Part shown: piece by piece, positions 56,735 through 64,000 of the stretch
How positions within the stretch are numbered: position 1 is the first letter of the stretch
How the letters are laid out: every line of letters starts with the position of its first letter
Source of the DNA: an uncultured Pirellulaceae bacterium
GTDB lineage: Bacteria > Planctomycetota > Planctomycetia > Pirellulales > Pirellulaceae
Reading direction: 5' to 3'
Assembly: GCA_937929805.1 (NCBI GenBank)
Contig: CALFUT010000012.1
Coordinates: 62,001 to 126,000, forward strand
Length of the DNA: 64,000 nucleotides
Translations under genes and position numbers: made by a program
Notes under the pieces: generated by a model
Database searches by the model: none
What the model was told of the DNA's origin: nothing
Seen by the model: only the letters and a program-made list of their open reading frames with translations

Positions 56735-59173
56735 TCATGGCTCGTTTGATAGCCCCAAATTCAGAACCAAGCGAAACGCATCCCCAAGAACATCGACGAC
56801 TTGATCGGCGTTCAAATCGCCCGATGAATACCGGTTCGGTCCGCTCGATCGCAAGTTGGCAACCAGAATGAAAGCGTCACCCAGCACGTCGACGTCGCCA
56901 TCAAGATTGATGTCGCCGATCAATGCTCCAACCTCACCGTTGGATGTTTGTGCCAGTTGTGTGATGTGCTGATCATGGTCGGCTAGGGTCACCATGCCGT
57001 CACCGTCTAGGTCAAGCTTGGCCAGATCAGCGACCGCGCTTTGGCCAAGGTTGCCTGAATAGAAATCGATATCATCTGCATCAACGTCACCATCAAGATC
57101 GAAGTCGCCGACTTGGCTCGCTGGTGCCGTGACAAGAACGACGTCGTTTCCCGTGCCGCCGGCGTAGTTAACCAAAAACCTTACTCCGTCTGGTATTGGG
57201 GAAGAGCTGCTGACGTTCAGGTTTGCGAACTCACCTACGACGTTTTGATTACCGAGGTTGTTGACAAGCATAAATTCATCGCCAACGCTTGGCGTCCCCA
57301 GAAAATCGACAATCAGGTCGCCTGCGAGGATGACGTTTTCTTCGACAACCACGACATCACCAGTGTTCAGGATCGGCGAGATATCAAACCTGATGTTGCT
57401 TCCCTCAGCAACCAATAATTGACCCGCTTGAAAACTACCAATTGCACGCCCGGCGGAAGTGTCAGCCGGTCGCAACTCGCCACTCGCCGAGACGTTCACC
57501 AAACCGAGAAATTCTCCCGCACCGGCGGCAATTCCTTGATCCACATGAAGCTCATTTAGGTTGCTTTGACCCGAATACACGATGGTTCCATCACCCGTTT
57601 GAGTCAGGGTTGCACCTTCACCTGCCATGTCGAGGTGTTCTTCGATTTGTCCCGACAGGGTCAAGGTTGAGTTTTCTGCGACAGCAATGGTTGCGTCTGA
57701 AACGACGGTCAGTTCTTGGGTAATCGCATGCTGACCTCGTGAAACGCGAATCGATCCTTGATTGTTTGCGCCGGGGCCACTAATCTCAATGCGTTCGTTT
57801 AAACTTATTCCACCGCCGGTCAGGTGAAGCGTCCCACCTGATTGCACGGTTGTTTTGGATTCGTCAGAAACGATCCCACCTCCCAGAGCCGTTTGAGATT
57901 CAACGGATACAACGCCCGACTCGATCACGAGTTTCGCTTCGAAGGCTGTGTTATTGCCATCAAGCACTAATTCGGCATCGCCTGTTTTCACGATGCCTTC
58001 ACCGGTGGCTCCCGCCAGCGATGCACTAATAATCGCATTCTGGTTGACTTCGATGACTGCACCTCCGGCGGTGGCACGCAGCGAACCACCGTCATCCATC
58101 AAATGAAATCCATCAACATTGATCACCTCAAGGATCGGATCAAACCGGATGCCTTGATAATTTATGTCTGATTGAACCAGCACCGCGTTAGCGCCTGTTT
58201 GTGATGTGCCAAACACAGCAATCGGAGCAAAATCGTTTTCCCATGTATAATTGAAACCCTCGGTCCCGCCAGTAAAAAACGGATGGAAGTTATCCCAAAC
58301 CGGAGTGAAGCCATCCAAAATCGCACTCTGTGGACCGGGTGTTGTGAAGTCGGTGTCAAAAAACAATTCTGAAGGGCCGGGCGACGAGTCGGCAAAATCC
58401 AATCCGGTCACGTCTTCGATCCAATCGTAATACGCAGAAACGTCAGTATCAACGAAGCCAACGCCGACGACCACGCCGATGGTGACCCCGGATACAACCC
58501 ATTGGTTGTTGACCTGCATGAACATGGGGCCACCGGAATCTCCCGGGGCAGTCGTGACGGTGAAAGGAGTTGCGGGGCGAAGGAAAGTCAAAGCGTCCGT
58601 CGGCCCGACATCTACTTGAAGTTGTGACCGGCGTCCGTTGACGACGTTAGTCCCGGCTCTTTGTAGCCCGTCTCCCAGGGCGAGGCCTCCCGTGTTCGAG
58701 TCGCGGCGAGAGCCAAAGCGGCCACTGCCTGATTTCCATACAAGGTTATCGACGGGATCAAAATCGAAGTTTGGGCGGATAAAGGCCGTCGACGGTGGTA
58801 ATTGTGCGTCGGCATCCAAGCGAATAAGGGCCACGTCGGCCGTGGGATGAATTACCGGTGTCCCGGTATAAATCTGTCCGTTAAGCTCGAACGAGCTACG
58901 GGTTGAAATGCCAGCAACGTGAGCGACGGTCAAAACCCAGCCGGGTGCAATCGCGACACCCGTACCAAATCTGTTATTGACCGATCCCGCCCCGGAAAAC
59001 TGACGCTGCCTTGCTAACTGCAGCACGATGTCGCTACTTAGTCCGTTCTGCCAAACTGTGGCGAGTAGCACGTTATGACCAAGCGGAAGTGAGAACACCA
59101 AAGCAATACAGAGAGCGGCAACTGTTGCGGGTCGTGAACAACGATTTAAAAGGATACGGTTTAGCGTTTTCAT
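56735..59173 (-). CDS. Secreted trypsin-like protease with autotransporter-type repeats and dockerin-like tail
   Basis: An 812-residue exported protein. Signal segment about 15-38. Trypsin-like domain about 45-290 with triad H85 (LTVAHVAG), D113 (TADVALIRLD) and S211 (APGDSGGPMF). Then beta-strand repeats (about 330-690) of the passenger-associated type (LVLDGNNTAF, GTLHLTGG, LTLSGQ, GTIVYSG, LHVDQG). The tail (about 700-812) has dockerin-like units with FDLDGDVDADDID, DLDGDGMVTLADHD and two DVLGDAF copies. The ATG at 59173 gives the best signal; the frame opens further to 59275. Likely surface-displayed. Confidence 0.88.
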   Translation of the reverse strand: MKTLNRILLNRCSRPATVAALCIALVFSLPLGHNVLLATVWQNGLSSDIVLQLARQRQFSGAGSVNNRFGTGVAIAPGWVLTVAHVAGISTRSSFELNGQIYTGTPVIHPTADVALIRLDADAQLPPSTAFIRPNFDFDPVDNLVWKSGSGRFGSRRDSNTGGLALGDGLQRAGTNVVNGRRSQLQVDVGPTDALTFLRPATPFTVTTAPGDSGGPMFMQVNNQWVVSGVTIGVVVGVGFVDTDVSAYYDWIEDVTGLDFADSSPGPSELFFDTDFTTPGPQSAILDGFTPVWDNFHPFFTGGTEGFNYTWENDFAPIAVFGTSQTGANAVLVQSDINYQGIRFDPILEVINVDGFHLMDDGGSLRATAGGAVIEVNQNAIISASLAGATGEGIVKTGDAELVLDGNNTAFEAKLVIESGVVSVESQTALGGGIVSDESKTTVQSGGTLHLTGGGISLNERIEISGPGANNQGSIRVSRGQHAITQELTVVSDATIAVAENSTLTLSGQIEEHLDMAGEGATLTQTGDGTIVYSGQSNLNELHVDQGIAAGAGEFLGLVNVSASGELRPADTSAGRAIGSFQAGQLLVAEGSNIRFDISPILNTGDVVVVEENVILAGDLIVDFLGTPSVGDEFMLVNNLGNQNVVGEFANLNVSSSSPIPDGVRFLVNYAGGTGNDVVLVTAPASQVGDFDLDGDVDADDIDFYSGNLGQSAVADLAKLDLDGDGMVTLADHDQHITQLAQTSNGEVGALIGDINLDGDVDVLGDAFILVANLRSSGPNRYSSGDLNADQVVDVLGDAFRLVLNLGLSNEP

Positions 59174-59731
59174 GAACGGATGCCTTTGAATAGACAGAGT
59201 GGTGCAACTGGAATGACGGCGGTTGAATGAAGTGGTTGCAAAAAGGAGGGCACGTGACGGACACCTTCCGCTCATGATATTTGGGAGATCTGTTCGAGGC
59301 TAGGTCGCAATCCGTTTAAGTCTAGTGGTTTGTCGCTGCTTTGAACTCGGTTTTTACAACGCCACAGACGCTATAGTTGAGTGGAACATGCACTAGAGGA
59401 GCCCAGTGGAGCACGATATCACAGTCATCGTTGTTGCGTGTCGAGCCTGCCAAAAAACATGTATTGATCAAGGAAAGTTAGTACTTTTGATACAATCCTA
59501 CACGAGAACGAACGTGTGAATGCTTGCATATGCTCTTACGAAGCCAACCAGTAGGGCCTCAGCGTAAACGGCAGGTTGACGCGGCACATCCAGTTGCCGG
59601 GCTCAGCGGTGCATCTTAGGTCGCACACTCCAGTCGCCGCTTTGGCGCAAGGATAGCAATCGGTTGCTGAGAAAATGAATCTGATTGCGGTCGCGATTGC
59701 GGAGCAAGAACGGTGCTGGAGTTGTTCAAGC
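59174..59731. other. Intergenic region between protease and envelope operon
   Basis: About 560 bases upstream of the protease on the same strand as the operon. No gene was supported; an 88-codon frame at 59536-59802 has no protein character. The protease promoter should lie here. Confidence 0.5.
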
Positions 59732-60856
59732 TCAAGCTGCTTTCGGGAGCGGTGCACTAATCGTTGGCAACTCATCGACAAACAGTGGTTCGTCAACAAC
59801 ACCGGTCGGCTCGAGAGTCGGCAATGGTCCAGTCATGCGAAGTTCGGTGTCTGACCAACGATGTGTGTTGATTTGATCCAGAACCGATTCAGCGATGGCG
59901 ACGGCTTCGGCGCCCTGCTGGGCAGAAACTTTGGGTGTTGAGCCATTTCGGATGGCTTCGATCCAGTCCTGCTGTTCACTGAGAATGGCGTTGGTGGTGG
60001 GGACGGCGATCTGCTTCTTCTTGAGTACCGCGTCAAAAAGTTGTTCTCTGATCCACGCCTGTTGTTCTGGCGTTGCCTTGAGGACGTCAAATTCGCGTTG
60101 TCGTAGCCACGACGGAATTTGAATGGCGGTCAGGGTGCTGTCCGCAAGATTGACCGACGCAAAGCCATCGGTGCCAAAAATCTGAATGGTTCGTTCGGGG
60201 CTGAAGCTGCAACGTGATGCGGTGATATTGGCAACGCCGCCGCAGCTGAATTCGAGTCGAGCCTGCGCGGTATCTTCATGGTGGCCGAACACGGAAATCC
60301 CAACGGCTCGGGATTCCGTCATGATTCCCGCAAACATTGAATTGACTAGATCAATGTCGTGAATCATTAAGTCGTGAACGACTCCGACATCCGTCGATCG
60401 GAAAGTGTAAGTGCTTGTGCGAGACGCTTGAATGAATTTGGGTGTTCCGACTTTTCGCAACGCAGTTGCAATCGCTGGGTTGAAGCGTTCGACGTGTCCA
60501 ACTTGAACAACGCACTTGTTGAGATCGGCGACTTCGACCAACTGTTCGGCGTCGGCGACCGAATCCGTCAATGGTTTTTCGATCAGCGTATGGATGCCGT
60601 TTTCCAACAAGTCCATCGCAACGGCATGATGAAACCGTGTTGGTGTGGCGATGACCGCGGCGTCGATCTCGGGGATCAATTTTCGATAGTCACTGACGAC
60701 CGGGATCTCGGCTTGGTTGAGTACCGCGCGTTGAGCCTCGGGGCTCGGATCCGCGACTCCGACCAATCGGACGTCGTTGAGCTGCGAACGTAGCAGGCGT
60801 GTGTGGATTTTTCCTAGGTGCCCTGCCCCGATAACGGCGACTCGTACGCGGTTCAT
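59732..60856 (-). CDS. Gfo/Idh/MocA-family oxidoreductase
   Basis: A 374-residue NAD(P)-dependent sugar oxidoreductase: Rossmann motif VAVIGAGHLGKIHTRLL (about 5-21), EKPLTDSVADAE near 93-104 with the conserved EKP, and HDLMIHDIDLV near 161-171. Its ATG overlaps the lpxA stop (ATGA). In some bacteria a family member beside lpxA (GnnA) oxidises UDP-GlcNAc on the way to 3-amino lipid A; that role is possible here, but no gnnB-type aminotransferase is visible. Confidence 0.9.
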   Translation of the reverse strand: MNRVRVAVIGAGHLGKIHTRLLRSQLNDVRLVGVADPSPEAQRAVLNQAEIPVVSDYRKLIPEIDAAVIATPTRFHHAVAMDLLENGIHTLIEKPLTDSVADAEQLVEVADLNKCVVQVGHVERFNPAIATALRKVGTPKFIQASRTSTYTFRSTDVGVVHDLMIHDIDLVNSMFAGIMTESRAVGISVFGHHEDTAQARLEFSCGGVANITASRCSFSPERTIQIFGTDGFASVNLADSTLTAIQIPSWLRQREFDVLKATPEQQAWIREQLFDAVLKKKQIAVPTTNAILSEQQDWIEAIRNGSTPKVSAQQGAEAVAIAESVLDQINTHRWSDTELRMTGPLPTLEPTGVVDEPLFVDELPTISAPLPKAA

Positions 60857-61662
60857 GCTGCTTTTCTCCGCTGTTCGCGACCGCGTCCGTGGCGGCCGGC
60901 TTGAGAGTATTCGAGGCTTTCGAACAGATGCTGAATGTCAGGAATCAGTTCATCGCGCGAGGCCAGTAGTTCGCGGGCCGCATCCAGACCAACACGGGCT
61001 CGGTACATCAGCCGGTAGGCTTCATTGAGTGCGTTGATCACTTTGGGGGCGAAATTGTTTCGTTTCAGCGCCACGATGTTAATGCAACGCGGTCGCGCCG
61101 GGTTGCCATCGGCCAACATGTAGGGAGCGATGTCCTGAAGCACTCGGCTGGACGCTCCGACAAAGGTGTAACTTCCGACCGCACCGTAATGAGTCACCGC
61201 GACCGACCCGGAAAGCGTCGCGTGATGATCCACATGAACGTGTCCACCCAGCATGCTGCCGTGCCCGATAATGACTCGATCACCAACGACGCAGTCATGA
61301 GCCACGTGCACGTTGCCCATGAAGTAGCAATCGCTGCCAACAAGAGTCACGCCTTCTTCTTTTTCAGAAGCTCGATTGATGGTCACGCATTCGCGGATCA
61401 CATTGCGATCGCCCATGATGACTTTGGTTTCAGTGCCTCGATAGCTCAAGTCTTGAGGGTGACCACCGATGACCGCGTTGGGCGAGATCACATTGTCTTC
61501 GCCGATAGTAACGTCGCCAAGGATCGTCACATTGTTGTACAGTTTAGTGCCGCGACCAATTTTCGCTTTTGGGCCAATCACACAAAACGGGCCAATTTCT
61601 ACATCCTCAGCGATTTCCGCTTGTCGATCGATCACGGCAAGGTTTGAGATTTTTTGAGACAT
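60853..61662 (-). CDS. lpxA: UDP-N-acetylglucosamine O-acyltransferase
   Basis: A 269-residue left-handed beta-helix acyltransferase for the first lipid A step. Hexapeptide repeats fill about residues 8-180; the catalytic His is H122 in VHVAHDCVVGD; the C-terminal YMLADGNPARPRCINIVALK matches LpxA. The ATG at 61662 is chosen by family alignment over 61725. Overlaps the Gfo/Idh gene. Confidence 0.93.
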   Translation of the reverse strand: MSQKISNLAVIDRQAEIAEDVEIGPFCVIGPKAKIGRGTKLYNNVTILGDVTIGEDNVISPNAVIGGHPQDLSYRGTETKVIMGDRNVIRECVTINRASEKEEGVTLVGSDCYFMGNVHVAHDCVVGDRVIIGHGSMLGGHVHVDHHATLSGSVAVTHYGAVGSYTFVGASSRVLQDIAPYMLADGNPARPRCINIVALKRNNFAPKVINALNEAYRLMYRARVGLDAARELLASRDELIPDIQHLFESLEYSQAGRHGRGREQRRKAA

Positions 61663-61757
61663 GGGTTTTACGTCTCCTGAGGGACGGCGGGGTTCGCGCT
61701 GATTGTCAAAGGGAATGATGTCCACAATTTTTCAAGTCCTGTAATGTCCGGTCTGGG

Positions 61758-62717
61758 TCAAGCTGAACGCCGGTGGATTGAGTGATTGCCAGCTTGCGAC
61801 AGCAATGCGAAGACCATTTGTGAATTCAATCGGTGGCCAGATCGATTCGCAACGAAATCGCCAACGAGATCTACGCCCGCAAGCGAAAAATCGCCGATCA
61901 TGTCCAATGCCTTGTGGCGAGCACACTCGTTGGGAAAACGTAATGAGTTTTCCATGGGGCCTGCTTCGTCGAAAACTAAGACATCTTGGTTGGTGACACG
62001 TCGCCCCAAGCCTTTGTCCTGTAACGCTTCGGCTTCTGCGGCCAGCACGAATGTTCGCGCCGGGGCAATTTCGGTGACGAACGAGTCATTCGAGTGCTCG
62101 TAAGTAAACGTCTGAGCACCGATCGCTGGCTCGTTCGGGTAATCCAATTCGAAAGTGAGTCGATATCGGCCATCTGAATTGGGTCGGGCTTCAATCCAAG
62201 TCTTGTCATCGCCGACGCGAATCGGATGCGTTACCGTGATCTTGTTGCGAGTTGACGTTTGAGGGACTTTTCCCGCCGTATTCAACACTTTGGTGAATGC
62301 TAAGCTGGATCCGTCGCACCCCGGCATCTCGGCACGGTTCACGTGAATTTCGCAGTTGTCGATTTGCAATCCTGCCAGTGCGGCAAGCACGTGTTCGACC
62401 ATCTCAACGGCACATCCGTTGTCTACCAACGTGGTGCGACGTGGGCCTTGAATCCGATGCCGGACATCTGCTGAAATCGTAGGTCGGCCGGGTAAGTCAA
62501 CACGGACAAAGGTGATGCCGCGGTCTGGCTCTGCCGGATGGAACTCAAGTGTTACATCCTGCCCGCTCCAGAAACCGAACCCGCTTACCGAAACGGTAGA
62601 TGCGATGGTTGCTTGTTGTCGAGTTGCTGTGTCCAAGGTCTGACTTTCCGAGCGAATTGATTGGGCGGCGTCCCGTAGGATCTGGGCTGGCACGTTCGCC
62701 GTGCACCAACCAAGCAA
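61758..62717 (-). CDS. lpxC: UDP-3-O-acyl-N-acetylglucosamine deacetylase
   Basis: A 319-residue zinc deacetylase, the committed lipid A step. Zinc ligands are H109 in MVEHVLAALAG and H268/D272 in HKALDMIGD. The start is a TTG at 62717 by frame, 6 bases after skp; a GTG at 62693 would give 311 residues. In operon order after skp. Confidence 0.93.
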   Translation of the reverse strand: MLGWCTANVPAQILRDAAQSIRSESQTLDTATRQQATIASTVSVSGFGFWSGQDVTLEFHPAEPDRGITFVRVDLPGRPTISADVRHRIQGPRRTTLVDNGCAVEMVEHVLAALAGLQIDNCEIHVNRAEMPGCDGSSLAFTKVLNTAGKVPQTSTRNKITVTHPIRVGDDKTWIEARPNSDGRYRLTFELDYPNEPAIGAQTFTYEHSNDSFVTEIAPARTFVLAAEAEALQDKGLGRRVTNQDVLVFDEAGPMENSLRFPNECARHKALDMIGDFSLAGVDLVGDFVANRSGHRLNSQMVFALLSQAGNHSIHRRSA

Positions 62718-62723
62718 ATGAAA

Positions 62724-63296
62724 CTATCGAACGACCTTGGGAAGTTCAGCGATCACAGCCGTTGTGATGTCTCGGCTCGGTTGATAGAACACGATCGAAC
62801 CATTCACTTTTCGCATAATGCTGGAAGGATTGCCCTTTTGCATTTCGATGTCGTTGTGCCGCAGCACAAGCTGGATCTCGCGGGGCTCGCAATAACTGCT
62901 GATCGCCGCTTCTACTTGCTGATACGCCTGGAAATGAAGCTTCGCTTCGCGCTCCATGAGGGTACGCATCTGGTTGCGTTGTTCCACTTCCAACGCGGCC
63001 GACTCTTTAGCCAGTTCTGATTCGGCTTGTTTGAATTCAGCACTGCCGGGCTTGTATTGCTGAAGCACTTCCGCCTTCTTCATCATCTGCTGACGCAGTT
63101 GCAGAGACGCTTGCTTGAATCGCTCCGCTTCTGACTTTAGCGTCTCCAGTTGTCCCGGGAACGTCGGATGGCTTTTGAAAACCTGTCCGATGTCAATCAC
63201 GCTGACACGCGTCTGCGCATCTGCGGAAGCGAATCCGATGAAAAGTGCCAATACCGGGCACGCGAAGAAACCAACTATCAATCGAGTGGTAGTCAC
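62724..63296 (-). CDS. OmpH/Skp-like periplasmic chaperone
   Basis: A 190-residue exported coiled-coil protein: GTG start at 63296 with AAGGAG eight bases upstream (the open frame runs to 63359), a signal peptide ending at FASADAQT, VSVIDIGQVFKSHPTF as the typical Skp opening, then long helices (about 40-120). Skp chaperones outer-membrane proteins, which fits its place in an lpx operon. Confidence 0.87.
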   Translation of the reverse strand: MTTTRLIVGFFACPVLALFIGFASADAQTRVSVIDIGQVFKSHPTFPGQLETLKSEAERFKQASLQLRQQMMKKAEVLQQYKPGSAEFKQAESELAKESAALEVEQRNQMRTLMEREAKLHFQAYQQVEAAISSYCEPREIQLVLRHNDIEMQKGNPSSIMRKVNGSIVFYQPSRDITTAVIAELPKVVR

Positions 63297-63477
63297 TTTC
63301 AGCACTCCTTGCTGTCGTGAGGAAAAATGGTTGCCGTGAGCCATTCCATGGCTACACACCGAAGCAACCTGTCGTCAGGTTTTTTTGGTTGTGGCATTCT
63401 GTCGAGATTCTGAGAACCCGTAAAGACTGATCTTTGTGGGAATCAAAATTTTTGCGAAAGGATGCCAGCATTAATGA

Positions 63478-64000
63478 TTAAGTCGTCGCGGTAAAAGTGT
63501 CTCGCAATTCGTCGGCCAGTTCGCCGTACTGTCCGTAAAACGATTGTGCCAACCAGCCAAGGTAAAGGCTGAGTGCGAAAAATGTGATGAATAAAAACAA
63601 CAGGAATCCGTTGAACTTGTCAGCGCGAGTCTTGGCGGCCGAGATTGCTGCGACTTCACCTTTGACGCGGTTCGCCACCTGTTGGAAATTAGTATTGAGA
63701 TGTGCTCCGTCATAAGATCGCAAAATGTGATCCACGGCGGTTTCCGTCATTAGCGTCCCCGTGACTGAGGTCATGGGAGCCGTTGGGTTAGTGCCCGGCG
63801 TACGTCGATTGTTCTGCTGCTGACTTCCTGGAATTGACGCGCCGTAGTCGCTCATTCGCAGTGGCGTTTGTTGGTTCGTGTCCCGGTAGATTGTTTCGTC
63901 GACTGGATTATTTCGTCGGTCAGCCAGTCGATCTTGAGTGGCCAATCGTGTTCGGTCTATTTCTGATTGTGCCAACCGAAAACGCAAGCGCTCGTTCTCA
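63478..64000 (-). CDS. Coiled-coil, C-terminally anchored membrane protein (5' end off window)
   Basis: The frame is open to the right edge (reading ENERLRFRLAQSEIDR there), so the N-terminus is missing. The visible 173 residues have a polar, helical start, a Gln/Asn-rich linker, and one membrane segment near the C-terminus (FLLFLFITFFALSLYLGWL) followed by about 20 residues. Family not recognised. It is on the same strand as skp, about 180 bases upstream of it. Confidence 0.6.
   Translation of the reverse strand, partial: ENERLRFRLAQSEIDRTRLATQDRLADRRNNPVDETIYRDTNQQTPLRMSDYGASIPGSQQQNNRRTPGTNPTAPMTSVTGTLMTETAVDHILRSYDGAHLNTNFQQVANRVKGEVAAISAAKTRADKFNGFLLFLFITFFALSLYLGWLAQSFYGQYGELADELRDTFTATT

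Noticed and set aside
59536-59802. 88-codon leftward ORF
   Set aside because: It overlaps the 3' end of the Gfo/Idh gene in another frame and has no coherent protein character.
1-64000. tRNA, rRNA or insertion-sequence genes
   Set aside because: Looked for by eye; no cloverleaf, rRNA stretch, transposase motif or terminal inverted repeats could be supported.

Overview
The window looks like a chromosomal segment of a marine planctomycete, probably Pirellulaceae (Rhodopirellula / Rubripirellula type). This is inferred from family content: a LEPR-XLL surface-protein motif, DUF1080, DUF1570 and DUF502 proteins, a PEP-CTERM protein, dockerin-like tails with a recurring DVLGDAF signature, many intergenic palindromic repeats, and lipid A genes. 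No rRNA, tRNA or CRISPR array was recognised.

Layout. 1-1606: the edge of a secreted TraB/GumN-like protein, divergent from a HAD phosphatase. 2100-7369: an exopolysaccharide cluster (a compact Wzc-like protein without a P-loop, a sugar transferase with a degenerate GGDEF-like N-terminus, a small membrane protein resembling a shortened O-antigen ligase, a GT4 glycosyltransferase, a polysaccharide deacetylase). 7418-22961: an accessory region dominated by one 2973-residue RTX / beta-helix / Calx-beta surface protein. That protein ends in a predicted PD-(D/E)XK nuclease and is followed 3 bases later by a candidate immunity gene. Then come a membrane protein, an HTTM pair, two tandem paralogues with a nucleotidyltransferase-like signature, and a basic coiled-coil ORF.

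23000-36000: conserved metabolism: dcd, a BI-1 membrane protein, a Lon-N protein, a 74-residue SelW/Rdx selenoprotein with an in-frame UGA and a SECIS-like hairpin, a DUF1080 hydrolase, ilvB, ilvN, ilvA, ilvC and ppc. 36000-38080: palindromic intergenic repeats and a metallophosphoesterase. 38081-42332: a leftward block of comF, DUF502, hemC and a DUF1570 metallopeptidase-like gene. 43015-49948: LptF/G permease, DEDDh exonuclease, SNase-HhH protein, inositol phosphatase, acylphosphatase and an ABC-2 permease.

50066-59173: secreted proteins (PEP-CTERM protein, nuclease/phosphatase with dockerin-like tail, trypsin-like protease with autotransporter-type repeats and dockerin-like tail), an MBL hydrolase, and a DctPQM TRAP transporter preceded by a 30-bp tandem palindromic repeat. 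59732-64000: a leftward envelope operon (coiled-coil membrane protein, Skp, LpxC, LpxA, Gfo/Idh oxidoreductase).

The two strongest leads are the selenoprotein at 25406-25630, which ordinary gene calling would miss, and the giant RTX protein with nuclease tip plus adjacent immunity candidate at 8459-18460. Functional calls rest on motifs read by eye; no database search was possible.
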